Assembly: GCA_016286165.1 (NCBI GenBank)
Contig: JAEESE010000006.1
Location: 1-64,000 of the forward strand
Direction of reading: 5' to 3'
Length of the DNA: 64,000 bases
Origin: Bacteroidaceae bacterium
GTDB lineage: Bacteria; Bacteroidota; Bacteroidia; Bacteroidales; Bacteroidaceae
A program made the translations under genes and the position numbers. Position 1 is the stretch's first letter. Each line of letters starts with the position of its first letter. Below the pieces are notes generated by a model. It saw only the letters and a list, made by a program, of their open reading frames with translations. It did no database searches and was not told the origin of the DNA. Shown here one piece after another: positions 26,631-36,023 of the stretch.

Positions 26631-28465
26631 GCAGCCCCTCCTTTCTCGTCAAAATCTCCTGTGCCAGATGTCTGGATATCGTAAATCTCGCGGTAGACAT
26701 CGTTGGTTTCAAGAAGGCGTTCGTGTGTGTCGAAACCTGTGAGTTGTCCGTTTTCAAGCACGAGGATGCGGTCGCAGTCGCGTACGCTGAGTATGCGTTG
26801 ACCTATTATTAGCTTGGTTGTGCCTGGTAATGCGCTCTTGAGTCCTTGACGTATGGCGGCGTCTGTGGCGGTGTCGCAGGCCGATGTGCTGTCGTCAAGG
26901 ATAAGTATCTTAGGCTGTTTGAGCAGTGCACGCGCTATGCATAAACGTTGTTTCTGTCCACCTGAGAGATTCGTTCCGCCTTGTTCTACGCGTGAGTTAT
27001 AGCCATCAGGCATCTGCATGATGAACTCATCGGCAGCAGCAATGCGGCATGCTTCACGGCACTCTTCTTCAGTGGCTTCGGCACGTCCCCAGCGAAGGTT
27101 CTCAAGTATGGTGCCTGAGAACAGCGTATTTTGTTGCAGAACTACGGCCACGGTAGATCGAAGGGCATCTATGTCGTACTCTCGAACATCGTGCCCGCCA
27201 ACGATGACGCTGCCCGAGGTGACATCGTAAAGACGGTTAATGAGGCTTACGAGCGAGCTTTTACCGCTGCCCGTTCCGCCCAGAACGCCAATCGTCTCGC
27301 CCGAGCGGATGGCGAAGTTTATATTGAAAAGTGCTGAACGTTTATGTTTGGGCGGGGCAGGGGAGAGGAGCGTTGCCATGGCTGCTTTATTCCTGGCTTT
27401 CTTCTCGGCTTGTTCGGGTGATAGGGCTTGCGGGGGAGCTGTGTAGTCAAAACGAACGTTTTGGAATTCAATGCTGCCGTCGTGTACCTCAGTTACAGGT
27501 TCGTCGGGGTTTGTGATGCTGGCCTTGGCTTCAATCACTTCAGCCACACGCTCGGCCGAAGCCGCACTTTGTGTGAGCATGACAAAGATCATCGAAAGCA
27601 TCATCAGCGACTGTAGGATAGACATCACATAGGTGAACAGTGACGTCAGTTCGCCAGTGGTAAGTGTGCCGCCAACTATGAAGTGAGCGCCGTACCATGA
27701 GAGGGCGATGATGCAGCCATAGACCACCATGTTCATAATAGGGTGGTTCAGCGCCATAAGGCTCTCCGCGCGTACATATAAGTTATATAGGCGCTCGGCC
27801 GCACGCGAGAACTTGCTGGTCTCGTGGCCTTCGCGAACAAAGGCTTTTACCACGCGAATGGCAGCCACGTTTTCCTGAACACTCTCGTTGAGGGCGTCAT
27901 ATTGCTTGAACACCTGCTTGAAAAGACGGGCCACGCGGCTTATAATCTGGTACAAAGAAGTGGATAGGATTATCATGGCCAATATGAAAATAATGCTCAA
28001 GCGGGCATCAATCACCAGGCACATGAATATAGAAAGGATTAGGCGAAACGGGGCGCGAACGCTCACGCGCAGAATCTGACCATAGGCGTTTTGCAGGCTC
28101 GTCACGTCTGAAGTCATGCGTGTGACAAGGCCCGAAGTGGAGAAACGGTCTATGTCGGCAAACGAAAACGTTTGGATATTGCGATACATCGCACGGCGGA
28201 GGTTGGCTGCAAAGCCTGTTGAGGCCAGAGCCGAACTGCGCCCGGCCAGTATGCCGAAGGCCAACGAGAGGAATGCCATAAGCAACATAAGTGCTCCATA
28301 GCGATATACCTCTTGGATGTTGCCTGCCATCAGACCTTTGTCGATGAGTGAGGCGGTGATATATGGAATGAGCACGTCAAGCACTACTTCGGTGGCCGTC
28401 CACACAGGAGTAAGCACCGAAGCCCATTTGTACCGGCCCACTTGGTGAAGTAATGTTGAAATCAC
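26627..28465 (-). CDS. ABC exporter half-transporter, degenerate ATPase site
   Basis: 612 residues from GTG at 28465. The frame is also open to a TTG at 28528, but that start lies inside a 22-bp repeat array and would add 21 residues with no family match. Six-helix membrane domain, then Walker A LGGTGSGKSS, canonical signature NLSGGQKQRLCIARA and Walker B ILILDDSTSACD, where Asp replaces the catalytic Glu. This Asp and the partner's altered signature (LSAGER) are the hallmarks of an asymmetric heterodimer in which one ATP site is degenerate, as in TM287/288. Translationally coupled to the downstream partner. Confidence 0.88.
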   Translation of the reverse strand: MISTLLHQVGRYKWASVLTPVWTATEVVLDVLIPYITASLIDKGLMAGNIQEVYRYGALMLLMAFLSLAFGILAGRSSALASTGFAANLRRAMYRNIQTFSFADIDRFSTSGLVTRMTSDVTSLQNAYGQILRVSVRAPFRLILSIFMCLVIDARLSIIFILAMIILSTSLYQIISRVARLFKQVFKQYDALNESVQENVAAIRVVKAFVREGHETSKFSRAAERLYNLYVRAESLMALNHPIMNMVVYGCIIALSWYGAHFIVGGTLTTGELTSLFTYVMSILQSLMMLSMIFVMLTQSAASAERVAEVIEAKASITNPDEPVTEVHDGSIEFQNVRFDYTAPPQALSPEQAEKKARNKAAMATLLSPAPPKHKRSALFNINFAIRSGETIGVLGGTGSGKSSLVSLINRLYDVTSGSVIVGGHDVREYDIDALRSTVAVVLQQNTLFSGTILENLRWGRAEATEEECREACRIAAADEFIMQMPDGYNSRVEQGGTNLSGGQKQRLCIARALLKQPKILILDDSTSACDTATDAAIRQGLKSALPGTTKLIIGQRILSVRDCDRILVLENGQLTGFDTHERLLETNDVYREIYDIQTSGTGDFDEKGGAA

Positions 28466-28509
28466 AATAGTTCGTGTTTTATGCTCTGCCTGTAGACAAT
28501 AAATAATAA

Positions 28510-28597
28510 GTATATGTTTACAATCCAATTAGGCCGTTATAATTGCCCGATTAGGCTGTATTTATAGCCCTGTAAGACTATGCTCGTTTTTCCACAT
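28510..28597. repeat. 22-bp-phased degenerate tandem repeat, 4 units
   Basis: Cores GTATAT, GGCCGT, GGCTGT and GACTAT occur at 28510, 28532, 28554 and 28576, exactly 22 bp apart, with CCAATTA/CCGATTA preceding the second and third. The array lies between the terminator of the Na/Pi gene and the start of the ABC exporter pair, both on the minus strand. Same phase and similar cores as the arrays at 11905 and 51241. Confidence 0.6.
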
Positions 28598-28651
28598 CCT
28601 TGAGACGAAACAAATCTGTTCTGTTCGGAGTGTGACACAAGACTCGGTCAA

Positions 28652-28701
28652 AATGCAAAAGGGCCAAGTATTTTTCTCGAAATCCCTGACCCTTTTGCAT
28701 T
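28652..28701 (-). terminator. Hairpin after the Na/Pi cotransporter gene
   Basis: AATGCAAAAGGG (28652-28663) pairs perfectly with CCCTTTTGCATT (28690-28701), starting 5 bp beyond the stop codon at 28706. On the minus strand a short TTTT follows within the stem end, so termination is likely though the T-run is weak. Confidence 0.65.
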
Positions 28702-28705
28702 GATG

Positions 28706-30454
28706 TTAGGCATCGTGCTGCCGTAGACCCATGCGAGCCTCTACGACGTTGACTACGTAGTCTCCCAGTTTCTCGCATTCGTTGACGAGGTCCATATATA
28801 TTGTACCTACGGCGTATGTGTACTCGTGGTTGTTTACGTCGATGATGTTTTGCTGCTTGAGCTGGCTGCGGTAGTTGTTGATCTCATTCTCAATGTTGAA
28901 CGTGCGGTTGACATCGTAAGTATCTTTACGGCCTGTCATCAGTCGGTTCATGAGAGTCAGAGAATCATTGGTCAGCTCCATCATCTGATAGATATGCTCA
29001 TACTGCTTCTCGTTGAAGTGATCTTCCTTGCCCTGATACTTACGGCTTATGGTGCGCGCCATATTGAAGCAGGCATCACCTATGCTCTCAAGTTCGGATA
29101 TCTCACGCAGCATAGCACGGATCTTGGCTTTTGTCTCATCGGAGAGGTGAGCGTCGCTGACCTGATCGAGGTAGTTGGCAATCTCAAGTTCCATACTGTC
29201 GGAGATACTTTCGTACTTCTCAATGCGTGTGAAGAGCTTATTGAACTCGGTGTCATTGTTCTTGTTCTTGGCAGAGGTTGAAGAGGAAAGCGTCAGTAAT
29301 TCACGGACCATGCCGAACATACGTTGCATTCGTTCTGAGAAAGCCTGTATCTCCTTTTGGGCTTCTAGCACCGACAACTCCGGAGTCTTCATGATTCCAG
29401 TGGTGATGAAATGCAAGCGGAAGTCCTCTTCTTCATCAACCTTCTTGGGCTTGATTACCCAGCATACAAACTTCTCAATCTGAGGAATAAACCAGATAAG
29501 GATAAATGTATTGGCTACATTGAAACAAGTGTGGAAGGCTGCAAGCACGAAGTTTAGTTTGGCAGCATTGGCAAGATACACACTGGTTTCAACGGCATCC
29601 TTCTGCATTGCCACATCATAACCGACAAGGCCGCAGACCGCATCAATGAACGGACGGAACACAAACAGAATCCATATGACGCCGAACACGTTGAAAAACA
29701 TATGTGCCAAGGCGGCGCGACGCGCTTGTGTGTTGGCCGATAAGGCAGCGAGGTTGGAGGTGATGGTGGTGCCAATGTTCTCGCCCATCACGAGGGCAAT
29801 GCCCTGATAAATAGGCAGTGCACCGCTCGAGCACAGGATCATCGTGATGGCCATCACGGCAGCCGACGACTGAACGCAGAACGTTAGTATGCCGCCCAGC
29901 AGCAGGAATATGAGTGTAGTTAGGAATGAGTCTGGGTTGAAAGAGGCGAAGAAATCCAGAAGTGCCTGATTCTCGCCTAAATGCATCTCAGCGCCAGTCA
30001 TCCTCAGTGTGCCCAAACCCAATAGCAGGAACGATAAACCGAAGAGGAAGTCACCGATATAGCGATACTTTTTCAGGTAGATAAGCACTATGGCCAGCAA
30101 GAACGCGGGATAAATGGCATTGGTGATGTCGAATGCCATACCGGCCGACATAATCCATGCCGTAAGTGTAGTACCGATGTTGGCACCCATAATCACCGAA
30201 ATGGCTTGGGCCAGAGTCAGCAATCCTGCGTTGACAAAGGACACTGTCATTACGGTCGTGGCGGTCGAAGACTGGACAGAGGCCGTCACAACCATACCTG
30301 TCAACATTCCCGTGAAGCGGTTAGTGGTCATTGCGCCCAGGACATGACGAAGCTGAGGACCCGCCAGTTTCTGCAATGCTTCGCTCATGGCCTTCATACC
30401 ATACATGAGCAATGCCAACGAGCCTAAGAGCTTGAAAATAATCATTAAGGACAT
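28706..30454 (-). CDS. Na/Pi cotransporter family protein with PhoU-like domain
   Basis: 582 residues. Two repeats of the Na/Pi cotransporter domain (NptA/YjbB type) carry the QSSTATTVMTVSFVNAG and QSSAAVMAITMILCSSGALP motifs in a protein with about eight to nine membrane helices (residues 1-330). The cytoplasmic C-terminus (about 360-580) is a helical PhoU-like domain. It likely moves phosphate with sodium. A -7 box TATATTTG is at 30502-30495 on the minus strand. Monocistronic, ended by the hairpin at 28652-28701. Confidence 0.92.
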   Translation of the reverse strand: MSLMIIFKLLGSLALLMYGMKAMSEALQKLAGPQLRHVLGAMTTNRFTGMLTGMVVTASVQSSTATTVMTVSFVNAGLLTLAQAISVIMGANIGTTLTAWIMSAGMAFDITNAIYPAFLLAIVLIYLKKYRYIGDFLFGLSFLLLGLGTLRMTGAEMHLGENQALLDFFASFNPDSFLTTLIFLLLGGILTFCVQSSAAVMAITMILCSSGALPIYQGIALVMGENIGTTITSNLAALSANTQARRAALAHMFFNVFGVIWILFVFRPFIDAVCGLVGYDVAMQKDAVETSVYLANAAKLNFVLAAFHTCFNVANTFILIWFIPQIEKFVCWVIKPKKVDEEEDFRLHFITTGIMKTPELSVLEAQKEIQAFSERMQRMFGMVRELLTLSSSTSAKNKNNDTEFNKLFTRIEKYESISDSMELEIANYLDQVSDAHLSDETKAKIRAMLREISELESIGDACFNMARTISRKYQGKEDHFNEKQYEHIYQMMELTNDSLTLMNRLMTGRKDTYDVNRTFNIENEINNYRSQLKQQNIIDVNNHEYTYAVGTIYMDLVNECEKLGDYVVNVVEARMGLRQHDA

Positions 30455-30647
30455 ACGTCAGAAAAGAGATTGATGTTGATACTATATTTCTCTGCAAATA
30501 TACGGGATTTTGACCTTTGACGAAAGAAAATGAGCAAAAAAATATTTCCCAAAAGGTTTAATCATAACATTTTTGTAAATAAATTGTAAATCATAAAACA
30601 TAAATCATAAATTATTCTTACCTTTGCACGAAATATCAGAGATTTAT

Positions 30648-31010
30648 ATGGCAAGCATTAATAAAGTAATACTTCTGGGCAACGTAGGCAAGGAACCCGA
30701 AGTGAGATACGTGGATCAAGGAGTGTGTGTGGCACAGGTTCGGCTGGCCACCAGCGAGAGAGCTTATCGTCTGCAGGACGGCACCGAAGTGCCGGAACGC
30801 ACGGAATGGCACAATATTATACTTTGGCGTAAGCAAGCTGAAATAGTGGAAAAATACGTCCACAAAGGCGACCAAATATATATCGAAGGCAAAATACAAA
30901 GCCGTTCTTACGAAGACAAGCAAGGGATAACGCGCTACGTAACAGAGATTTGGGCTGATGAGCTCAAGCTCTTCGGAAGCTCGCGCACGGCCGAACAGAC
31001 TAATTCGTAA
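30648..31010 (+). CDS. ssb: Single-stranded DNA-binding protein, short
   Basis: 120 residues from ATG at 30648 (MASINKVILLGNVGKEPEVR, the usual SSB opening; the frame is open to a TTG 24 bp earlier). One OB fold with NIILWRKQAEIVEKYVHKGDQIYIEGKIQSR. The C-terminus is SSRTAEQTNS and lacks the acidic DDDIPF-type tip through which bacterial SSBs recruit repair and replication proteins. A -7 box TACCTTTG lies at 30619-30626. gldE follows after 8 bp. Confidence 0.95.
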   Translation: MASINKVILLGNVGKEPEVRYVDQGVCVAQVRLATSERAYRLQDGTEVPERTEWHNIILWRKQAEIVEKYVHKGDQIYIEGKIQSRSYEDKQGITRYVTEIWADELKLFGSSRTAEQTNS

Positions 31011-31018
31011 CTCCACTT

Positions 31019-32377
31019 ATGGACTATTATTTATCGGGCTTTGCAGCCCTTTTCGACGGAATAACTACAAATGCTCCATCCACTGGAGCTATCATAGCCC
31101 TCATCTTATCTTTTTTATTGCTAATCTGCTCGGCTTTTGTCAGCGGAAGCGAGATAGCTTTCTTTTCGCTTACACCGGCCGATATGAACGAGCTTGAGGA
31201 AGAACGGACTGCCAACGACAGGCGTATACTCGCCTTGCTGGCTGATTCTGAACGTCTGCTGGCCACAATATTGTGCTCCAACAATTTTGTTAACGTGGCC
31301 ATAATCCTGCTCTTGAACTATTTTTTCCTGGGCGGCGACAATCCCGTGATTGCCTTTGGCGACAACACAGTCATGGAATTCCTGTTCATGACAGTGCTCC
31401 TGACTTTCTTGCTCCTGCTCTTCGGCGAGGTTATGCCCAAAATCACAGCTTCACAAAAGCGGCTGGCCATGGCGCGACTCTGTGCTCCTGCCTACGGAGT
31501 GCTGGTTAAACTGTGGTGGCCGGTCAGTTGGCTGCTGCTAAAGTCCGGCCGTGTTACCGACCACATCAAGTCCACTCAGCAACTATCTGTCGACGACCTT
31601 GAACAAGCCCTTGAACTTACCGACAAGAAAGAAATCGCCGATGAGCAGCAGATGCTCAAGGGTATCATACGTTTTGGTGGGGAAATGGCACGTGAGGTGA
31701 TGACACCGCGCGTAGATATAGTAGACTTGGATGTACGTACACCTTTCCCTGAAGTCATAAAATGTATTGTTGAAAACAACTACTCGCGCATTCCGGTATT
31801 TGCTGGAACCGAAGATCATATTACGGGCATCCTTTACATCAAGGATCTGCTGCCTCACCTCAACAAGCCTGCTAACTTCCGTTGGCAGACACTCGTGCGG
31901 CCTGCGACCTTCGTTCCTGAAACCAAAATGATTGACGATCTCCTTCGTGATTTCCAGGCTGCCAAGGTTCATATTGCCATCGTGGTGGACGAATTTGGCG
32001 GCACAAGCGGACTTGTGACCATGGAAGACATCATTGAAGAGATTGTAGGAGAAATCAACGATGAATACGATGATGACGAACGCACCTTCACACGTCTAAA
32101 CCAAAACACCTTTGTATTCGAAGCTAAAACCCTCCTTACCGATTTCCGACGGATCATGCAGTTGCCTGATGATGCTTTCGATGATGTAGCTGCCGATGCC
32201 GATACTCTTGCAGGACTTGTTTTGGAACTAAAAGGAGAGTTTCCCACCGAGCACGAACGTATTCAGCATGGCCGCTTCACATTCGAAATCATGGAGATGG
32301 ACGAGCGTCGCATCGTGAAGATAAAGGTAATAGTAAAACCATTAAAAACACAGGATAATACTGACGAAAAAGGCTGA
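31019..32377 (+). CDS. gldE: GldE-like CNNM/CorC transporter-family protein
   Basis: 452 residues. N-terminal DUF21/CNNM membrane domain (helices at about 20-45, 85-110, 118-145, 155-175; SGSEIAFFSLTPADM), then a CBS pair (REVMTPRVDIVDLDVRTPF and KVHIAIVVDEFGGTSGLVTM) and a CorC/HlyC C-terminal domain. The ssb-gldE order is typical of Bacteroidetes, where GldE is linked to gliding and to type 9 secretion accessory functions. gldD, often next, is absent here. The gliding name is by neighbourhood and family; ion efflux is an alternative role. Confidence 0.88.
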   Translation: MDYYLSGFAALFDGITTNAPSTGAIIALILSFLLLICSAFVSGSEIAFFSLTPADMNELEEERTANDRRILALLADSERLLATILCSNNFVNVAIILLLNYFFLGGDNPVIAFGDNTVMEFLFMTVLLTFLLLLFGEVMPKITASQKRLAMARLCAPAYGVLVKLWWPVSWLLLKSGRVTDHIKSTQQLSVDDLEQALELTDKKEIADEQQMLKGIIRFGGEMAREVMTPRVDIVDLDVRTPFPEVIKCIVENNYSRIPVFAGTEDHITGILYIKDLLPHLNKPANFRWQTLVRPATFVPETKMIDDLLRDFQAAKVHIAIVVDEFGGTSGLVTMEDIIEEIVGEINDEYDDDERTFTRLNQNTFVFEAKTLLTDFRRIMQLPDDAFDDVAADADTLAGLVLELKGEFPTEHERIQHGRFTFEIMEMDERRIVKIKVIVKPLKTQDNTDEKG

Positions 32378-32538
32378 AAATACAGCAAATAAGCACTGAA
32401 AATAAATTTTTTAGCAAAAAAGTGGCCAAAGATTTCCGTAACTGCTTGAAAGTTGCTACATTTGCAACCCGAAACAGGAATAACACCTTAAACGACAAAA
32501 AATACAACTAATATTTAACCCTTATTCATTTAATTAAA

Positions 32539-32811
32539 ATGACTAAACAAGACATTGTAAACCAGATCGCGAAACAGACTGGCATTGACAAGACCACAAC
32601 ACTTGCTGTTGTTGAGTCTTTCATGGAAGCCGTGAAAGACTCATTAAGCGCAAATGAGAATGTGTACCTGCGCGGATTTGGTAGTTTCATCCTCAAAAAG
32701 CGTGCACAGAAGACCGCTCGCAACATTACTCAGAACACCACGATGGTTATTCCCGAGCACAATATTCCGGCTTTCAAGCCTGCAAGGGTCTTCTTCAACG
32801 CAGTAAAATAA
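32539..32811 (+). CDS. HU family DNA-binding protein
   Basis: 90 residues, a standard HU/IHF fold: MTKQDIVNQIAKQTGIDKTT, the RGFGSFILKKRAQKTARN arm region and VIPEHNIPAFKPARVFFNAVK. A nucleoid protein that bends DNA. A -7 box TACATTTG is at 32457-32464, about 70 nt before the ATG. The 29-residue basic protein gene follows 38 bp downstream and probably shares the transcript. Confidence 0.96.
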   Translation: MTKQDIVNQIAKQTGIDKTTTLAVVESFMEAVKDSLSANENVYLRGFGSFILKKRAQKTARNITQNTTMVIPEHNIPAFKPARVFFNAVK

Positions 32812-32849
32812 TAAACATCACTTATAATTCAATTTAAATCTATTTAGCT

Positions 32850-32939
32850 ATGCCAAGCGGAAAAAAGAAGAAAAGACACAAGATGTCTACTCACAAGCGT
32901 AAGAAGAGACTGAGAAAGAACAGACATAAGAGCAAGTAA
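32850..32939 (+). CDS. 29-residue AURKAIP1/COX24-like basic protein
   Basis: ATG at 32850 to TAA at 32939 encodes MPSGKKKKRHKMSTHKRKKR followed by LRKNRHKSK: 18 of 29 residues are Lys or Arg. This matches by memory the short Bacteroidetes proteins carrying the AURKAIP1/COX24 motif (KMxxHKRKKRLRKNRHK), relatives of the mitoribosomal protein mS38, so a ribosome-bound role is likely. It lies between HU and a terminator and is easy to miss because of its size. Confidence 0.85.
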   Translation: MPSGKKKKRHKMSTHKRKKRLRKNRHKSK

Positions 32940-32999
32940 CCCTTGCTCTGTTTGACTCTCTGCGGCTCTCTCTCTTAGAGACTTCGTGAGTCACAACCG

Positions 33000-33050
33000 A
33001 GGAACAAACCGAGCCCGAATATCACAATCGGCCGATTTGTTCCTTGTTTT
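33000..33050 (+). terminator. Intrinsic terminator after HU and the 29-residue gene
   Basis: AGGAACAAA (33000-33008) pairs with TTTGTTCCT (33036-33044), followed by TGTTTTT. It separates the HU unit from rng. Confidence 0.7.
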
Positions 33051-33136
33051 TAAAATCAAACCATTACTGATCCTGAGGGCAAGCCCGAGGGATAAAACCA
33101 AAAGCGTTTTTCAAAAACGTAAATCCTAATTCTCTC

Positions 33137-34711
33137 ATGACCTGTGAAGTAATTGTTGATGTGCAACCAAAGAAGATTGCTATCGCTCTTACCGAGGATA
33201 AACGACTCGTCGAATATCAGGAAGAAGAGCAACAGGCAAGTTTCAATGTTGGCAACATCTACTATGCTCGCGTGCGAAAGCTCATGCCGGGCTTGAACGC
33301 ATGCTTCGTCAACGTGGGCCATGAGCGAGACGCCTTCCTACATTATCTGGACCTCGGGCCCAACTTCAACTCTTTTGCCAAATACCTTAAGCAAGTAGGT
33401 AGCGACAAACGAAATCTCTTTCCCATCTCCAAGGCATCAATACAACCTGAGCTGCCAAAAGACGGTAGCGTGCAGAACACTCTGCAGGTGGGACAAGAGT
33501 TGTTAGTCCAAATCGTCAAGGAGCCTATATCAACCAAGGGACCACGCCTTACCTGCGAAATCACTTTCCCTGGACGTTATCTCGTGCTCGTGCCGTTCAC
33601 AGACAAGGTACACGTCAGTTCTAAGATAAAATCAAGCGCAGAAAGGGCCAGACTCAAGCAACTCCTTCAGAGCATTAAACCGAAAAACTTCGGTGTAATC
33701 GTTCGTACGGTGGCTGAAGGCAAACGTGTGGCAGAGCTCGATGCTGAGCTTATGATTCTCCTGAAGCGATGGGAGGATGCCATCATGAAGGCTCAGAAAG
33801 CCAAAGACCTGCCGACGCTTTGCTTCGAAGAGACAAGCCGTACGGTAGCACTCCTCCGCGACCTCTTCAATCCTACTTACGAAAACATCTACATCAACGA
33901 CGCTGATATCTATAACGAAGTTCGCGACTACGTCAAGATTATAGCGCCTGAGATGACTGAAATTGTCAAATTGTACAAGGGCAAGCTCCCCATCTTCGAC
34001 AATTTCGACGTGACGAGGCAGATAAAGACCTCATTCGGCAAAACAGTGTCATACAAGCACGGTGCTTATCTCATCATAGAGCATACCGAAGCTTTGCACG
34101 TCGTGGACGTCAATAGCGGCAACCGTGCCAAGAATCCCGACGGGCAGGAAGCCAACGCACTCGAGGTGAACCTCGGAGCTGCCGACGAACTGGCACGACA
34201 ACTGCGCCTGCGAGACATGGGCGGAATCATAGTCGTGGACTTCATTGACATGGCAGTGGCAGAGGACCGACAGAAACTGTATGAGCGTATGTGCGAGAAC
34301 ATGAAGCGCGACAGGGCCAAGCACAATATCCTGCCTCTCTCGAAGTTCGGGCTCATGCAGATAACCCGCCAACGAGTAAGGCCTGTGACAGAGGTATCTG
34401 TCGACGAGACATGCCCCACGTGTATGGGCAAGGGTACAATCAAGTCGAGTTTCCTCTTTACCGACGTTCTCGAGGAAAAGATTGACCAATTGGTCAGCAA
34501 ACTCGGCATTAAAGCCTTCACTCTGCATGTACATCCTTATGTCTACGCATACATCAACCAAGGCTTTATCTCGCTCAAGCGCCGGTGGCAGATGAAATAC
34601 GGATTTGGCGTCCGCATCATCCCCAACCAACGTCTCGCCTTCCTTCAGTATGAATTTATCTCGCCCGATGGCGAGGAAATAGACATGAAGAGCGAGGACG
34701 ATATGAAATGA
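33137..34711 (+). CDS. rng: Ribonuclease E/G family endoribonuclease
   Basis: 524 residues, RNase G-like in length. An S1 RNA-binding domain (about 38-130, GNIYYARVRKLMPGLNACFVNVG) is followed by the catalytic domain with the metal-binding Asp in VVDVNSGNRAK and GGIIVVDFIDMA, and the Zn-link CPTCMGKGT. It processes rRNA and degrades mRNA. Preceded by a terminator and followed by a strong terminator, so probably monocistronic. Confidence 0.95.
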   Translation: MTCEVIVDVQPKKIAIALTEDKRLVEYQEEEQQASFNVGNIYYARVRKLMPGLNACFVNVGHERDAFLHYLDLGPNFNSFAKYLKQVGSDKRNLFPISKASIQPELPKDGSVQNTLQVGQELLVQIVKEPISTKGPRLTCEITFPGRYLVLVPFTDKVHVSSKIKSSAERARLKQLLQSIKPKNFGVIVRTVAEGKRVAELDAELMILLKRWEDAIMKAQKAKDLPTLCFEETSRTVALLRDLFNPTYENIYINDADIYNEVRDYVKIIAPEMTEIVKLYKGKLPIFDNFDVTRQIKTSFGKTVSYKHGAYLIIEHTEALHVVDVNSGNRAKNPDGQEANALEVNLGAADELARQLRLRDMGGIIVVDFIDMAVAEDRQKLYERMCENMKRDRAKHNILPLSKFGLMQITRQRVRPVTEVSVDETCPTCMGKGTIKSSFLFTDVLEEKIDQLVSKLGIKAFTLHVHPYVYAYINQGFISLKRRWQMKYGFGVRIIPNQRLAFLQYEFISPDGEEIDMKSEDDMK

Positions 34712-34746
34712 TTCTGGCAAAGCCTTGCCAGACAACCTAAACAAAT

Positions 34747-34790
34747 AAGCCGCCCGGCAGTTTATAGCTGCTGGGCGGCTTTTCTTTTTC
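34747..34790 (+). terminator. Intrinsic terminator after rng
   Basis: AAGCCGCCCGGCAG (34747-34760) pairs with CTGCTGGGCGGCTT (34768-34781) with one G-T wobble, followed by TTCTTTTT. Strong and classical. Confidence 0.9.
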
Positions 34791-34903
34791 TAGAACAAGT
34801 TGGCACCTTGTGGACGCCTTGATTACATGTGTCTCAGCATAATTACAGAACTTGAAGCCTGAAGGAACGGTTGAGTGCTTTGTTACATCAGCCTTACTTG
34901 TGC

Positions 34904-35911
34904 TTAGTATCCGAAACTGTGGCTCGGGAAAGTGATTAAAGGCTGCGTGAGCTGCTCATCAAATGGCGGAAGTGGATTGGCGGCATTGGAGCGTGTGGCT
35001 TTAACGCCTGAGTTGCTGGTATAGATGTCGGTGTAAATGTAATCGTACCCGTCAGCGTTTTGAATTGCTCCGTAGCTGTTTAGGGTGAATCTGCACTTGT
35101 AGGATTTCTCGTCGTAAATCGTTTTGCCGTTCACTTCTTTCTCCAAGTCCTCAAAGATAATTAACGGAAGCTTATTGGATGCGCGACCGAAGAACCCGGC
35201 GTAGGCAAGCGCATTGCCCAGGTCGCCTAAGCTGAGGATATGCCGAGCTACGTTAGGTAACCATTGCCCGAAGATGTTGTCGTTGGCATCTTCATGATAG
35301 AACGTGTAGGCTGTGCGGCTCTTGCCGCTTATGTTACCGCTTACATCGGAACCAGATGTCGTCGTTTGCTTCACTACTTTTTTCAGACCTTTGTTGACGT
35401 ATTCAAAGCTGAAGTTGCTTCTCGTCGTGTTCGAGAAACTGACTCTGCCCTCATTGCCGCTTTCTGTGGAGGTGCCGGTTATTGAACTCAGTTGGTTCTT
35501 TGAATTGTAAGTAAGGTCTATGTTCTGGACCAGATTCCAGACGCCGTTGAGGCTGTTGACGACATATGTAGCGGTAATCTTGGTGATGAGATTGTTCTTG
35601 TTGACGGTCATCTCCACAGTTTCATTTCCTTCTGACGATAAGCGTATGGCATCTGCCGCCACTTCTATACCATTGCCTCTAACGTTAATTCTGTTGAGCA
35701 CTCCGTCGGTGTAGAAATAGTCGAAGGCACCAACGGCTGTCAGACGATAGCCTTCAGGCAAAGCTTTACTGTCCTTGTTGTCGTCGAGCTTGCCTGCAAC
35801 TACTTTTGTACTTCCTTCGGTGGTCTCAACTTCCTCTTTGTTGCAAGCCATTATGACTAATGCTGCCATGGCTAATGCCGTAGTTGCAGTGAGTATGTGA
35901 TAGTGTTTCAT
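34904..35911 (-). CDS. Lipoprotein, DUF4595-like
   Basis: 335 residues with lipoprotein signal ending in LVIMAC. The body is a beta-rich repeat-like domain (LTYNSKNQLSSITGTSTES; AFDYFYTDGVLNRINVRGNG) resembling DUF4595, a family of surface-type lipoproteins in Bacteroidales. The conserved pattern of Y-x-Y-D/N-x-x-N/G-x-L is that of RHS-like beta repeats. Monocistronic, with no recognised partner. The family call is tentative. Confidence 0.7.
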   Translation of the reverse strand: MKHYHILTATTALAMAALVIMACNKEEVETTEGSTKVVAGKLDDNKDSKALPEGYRLTAVGAFDYFYTDGVLNRINVRGNGIEVAADAIRLSSEGNETVEMTVNKNNLITKITATYVVNSLNGVWNLVQNIDLTYNSKNQLSSITGTSTESGNEGRVSFSNTTRSNFSFEYVNKGLKKVVKQTTTSGSDVSGNISGKSRTAYTFYHEDANDNIFGQWLPNVARHILSLGDLGNALAYAGFFGRASNKLPLIIFEDLEKEVNGKTIYDEKSYKCRFTLNSYGAIQNADGYDYIYTDIYTSNSGVKATRSNAANPLPPFDEQLTQPLITFPSHSFGY

Positions 35912-36023
35912 AGTTTATCAGTTGGTTCTGTTGGCTTGGATAATCAGTTGCAAATGAATATGCTTCTGGCTTACTCACTCCACGATAAAGACTTGAAGTT
36001 TTGTGAAAGGGAGATAAAATATG

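Noticed and set aside
28466..28528. TTG start adding 21 residues to the second ABC subunit
   Set aside because: The extension overlaps a 22-bp repeat array and precedes the normal family start; GTG at 28465 fits homologous subunits better.
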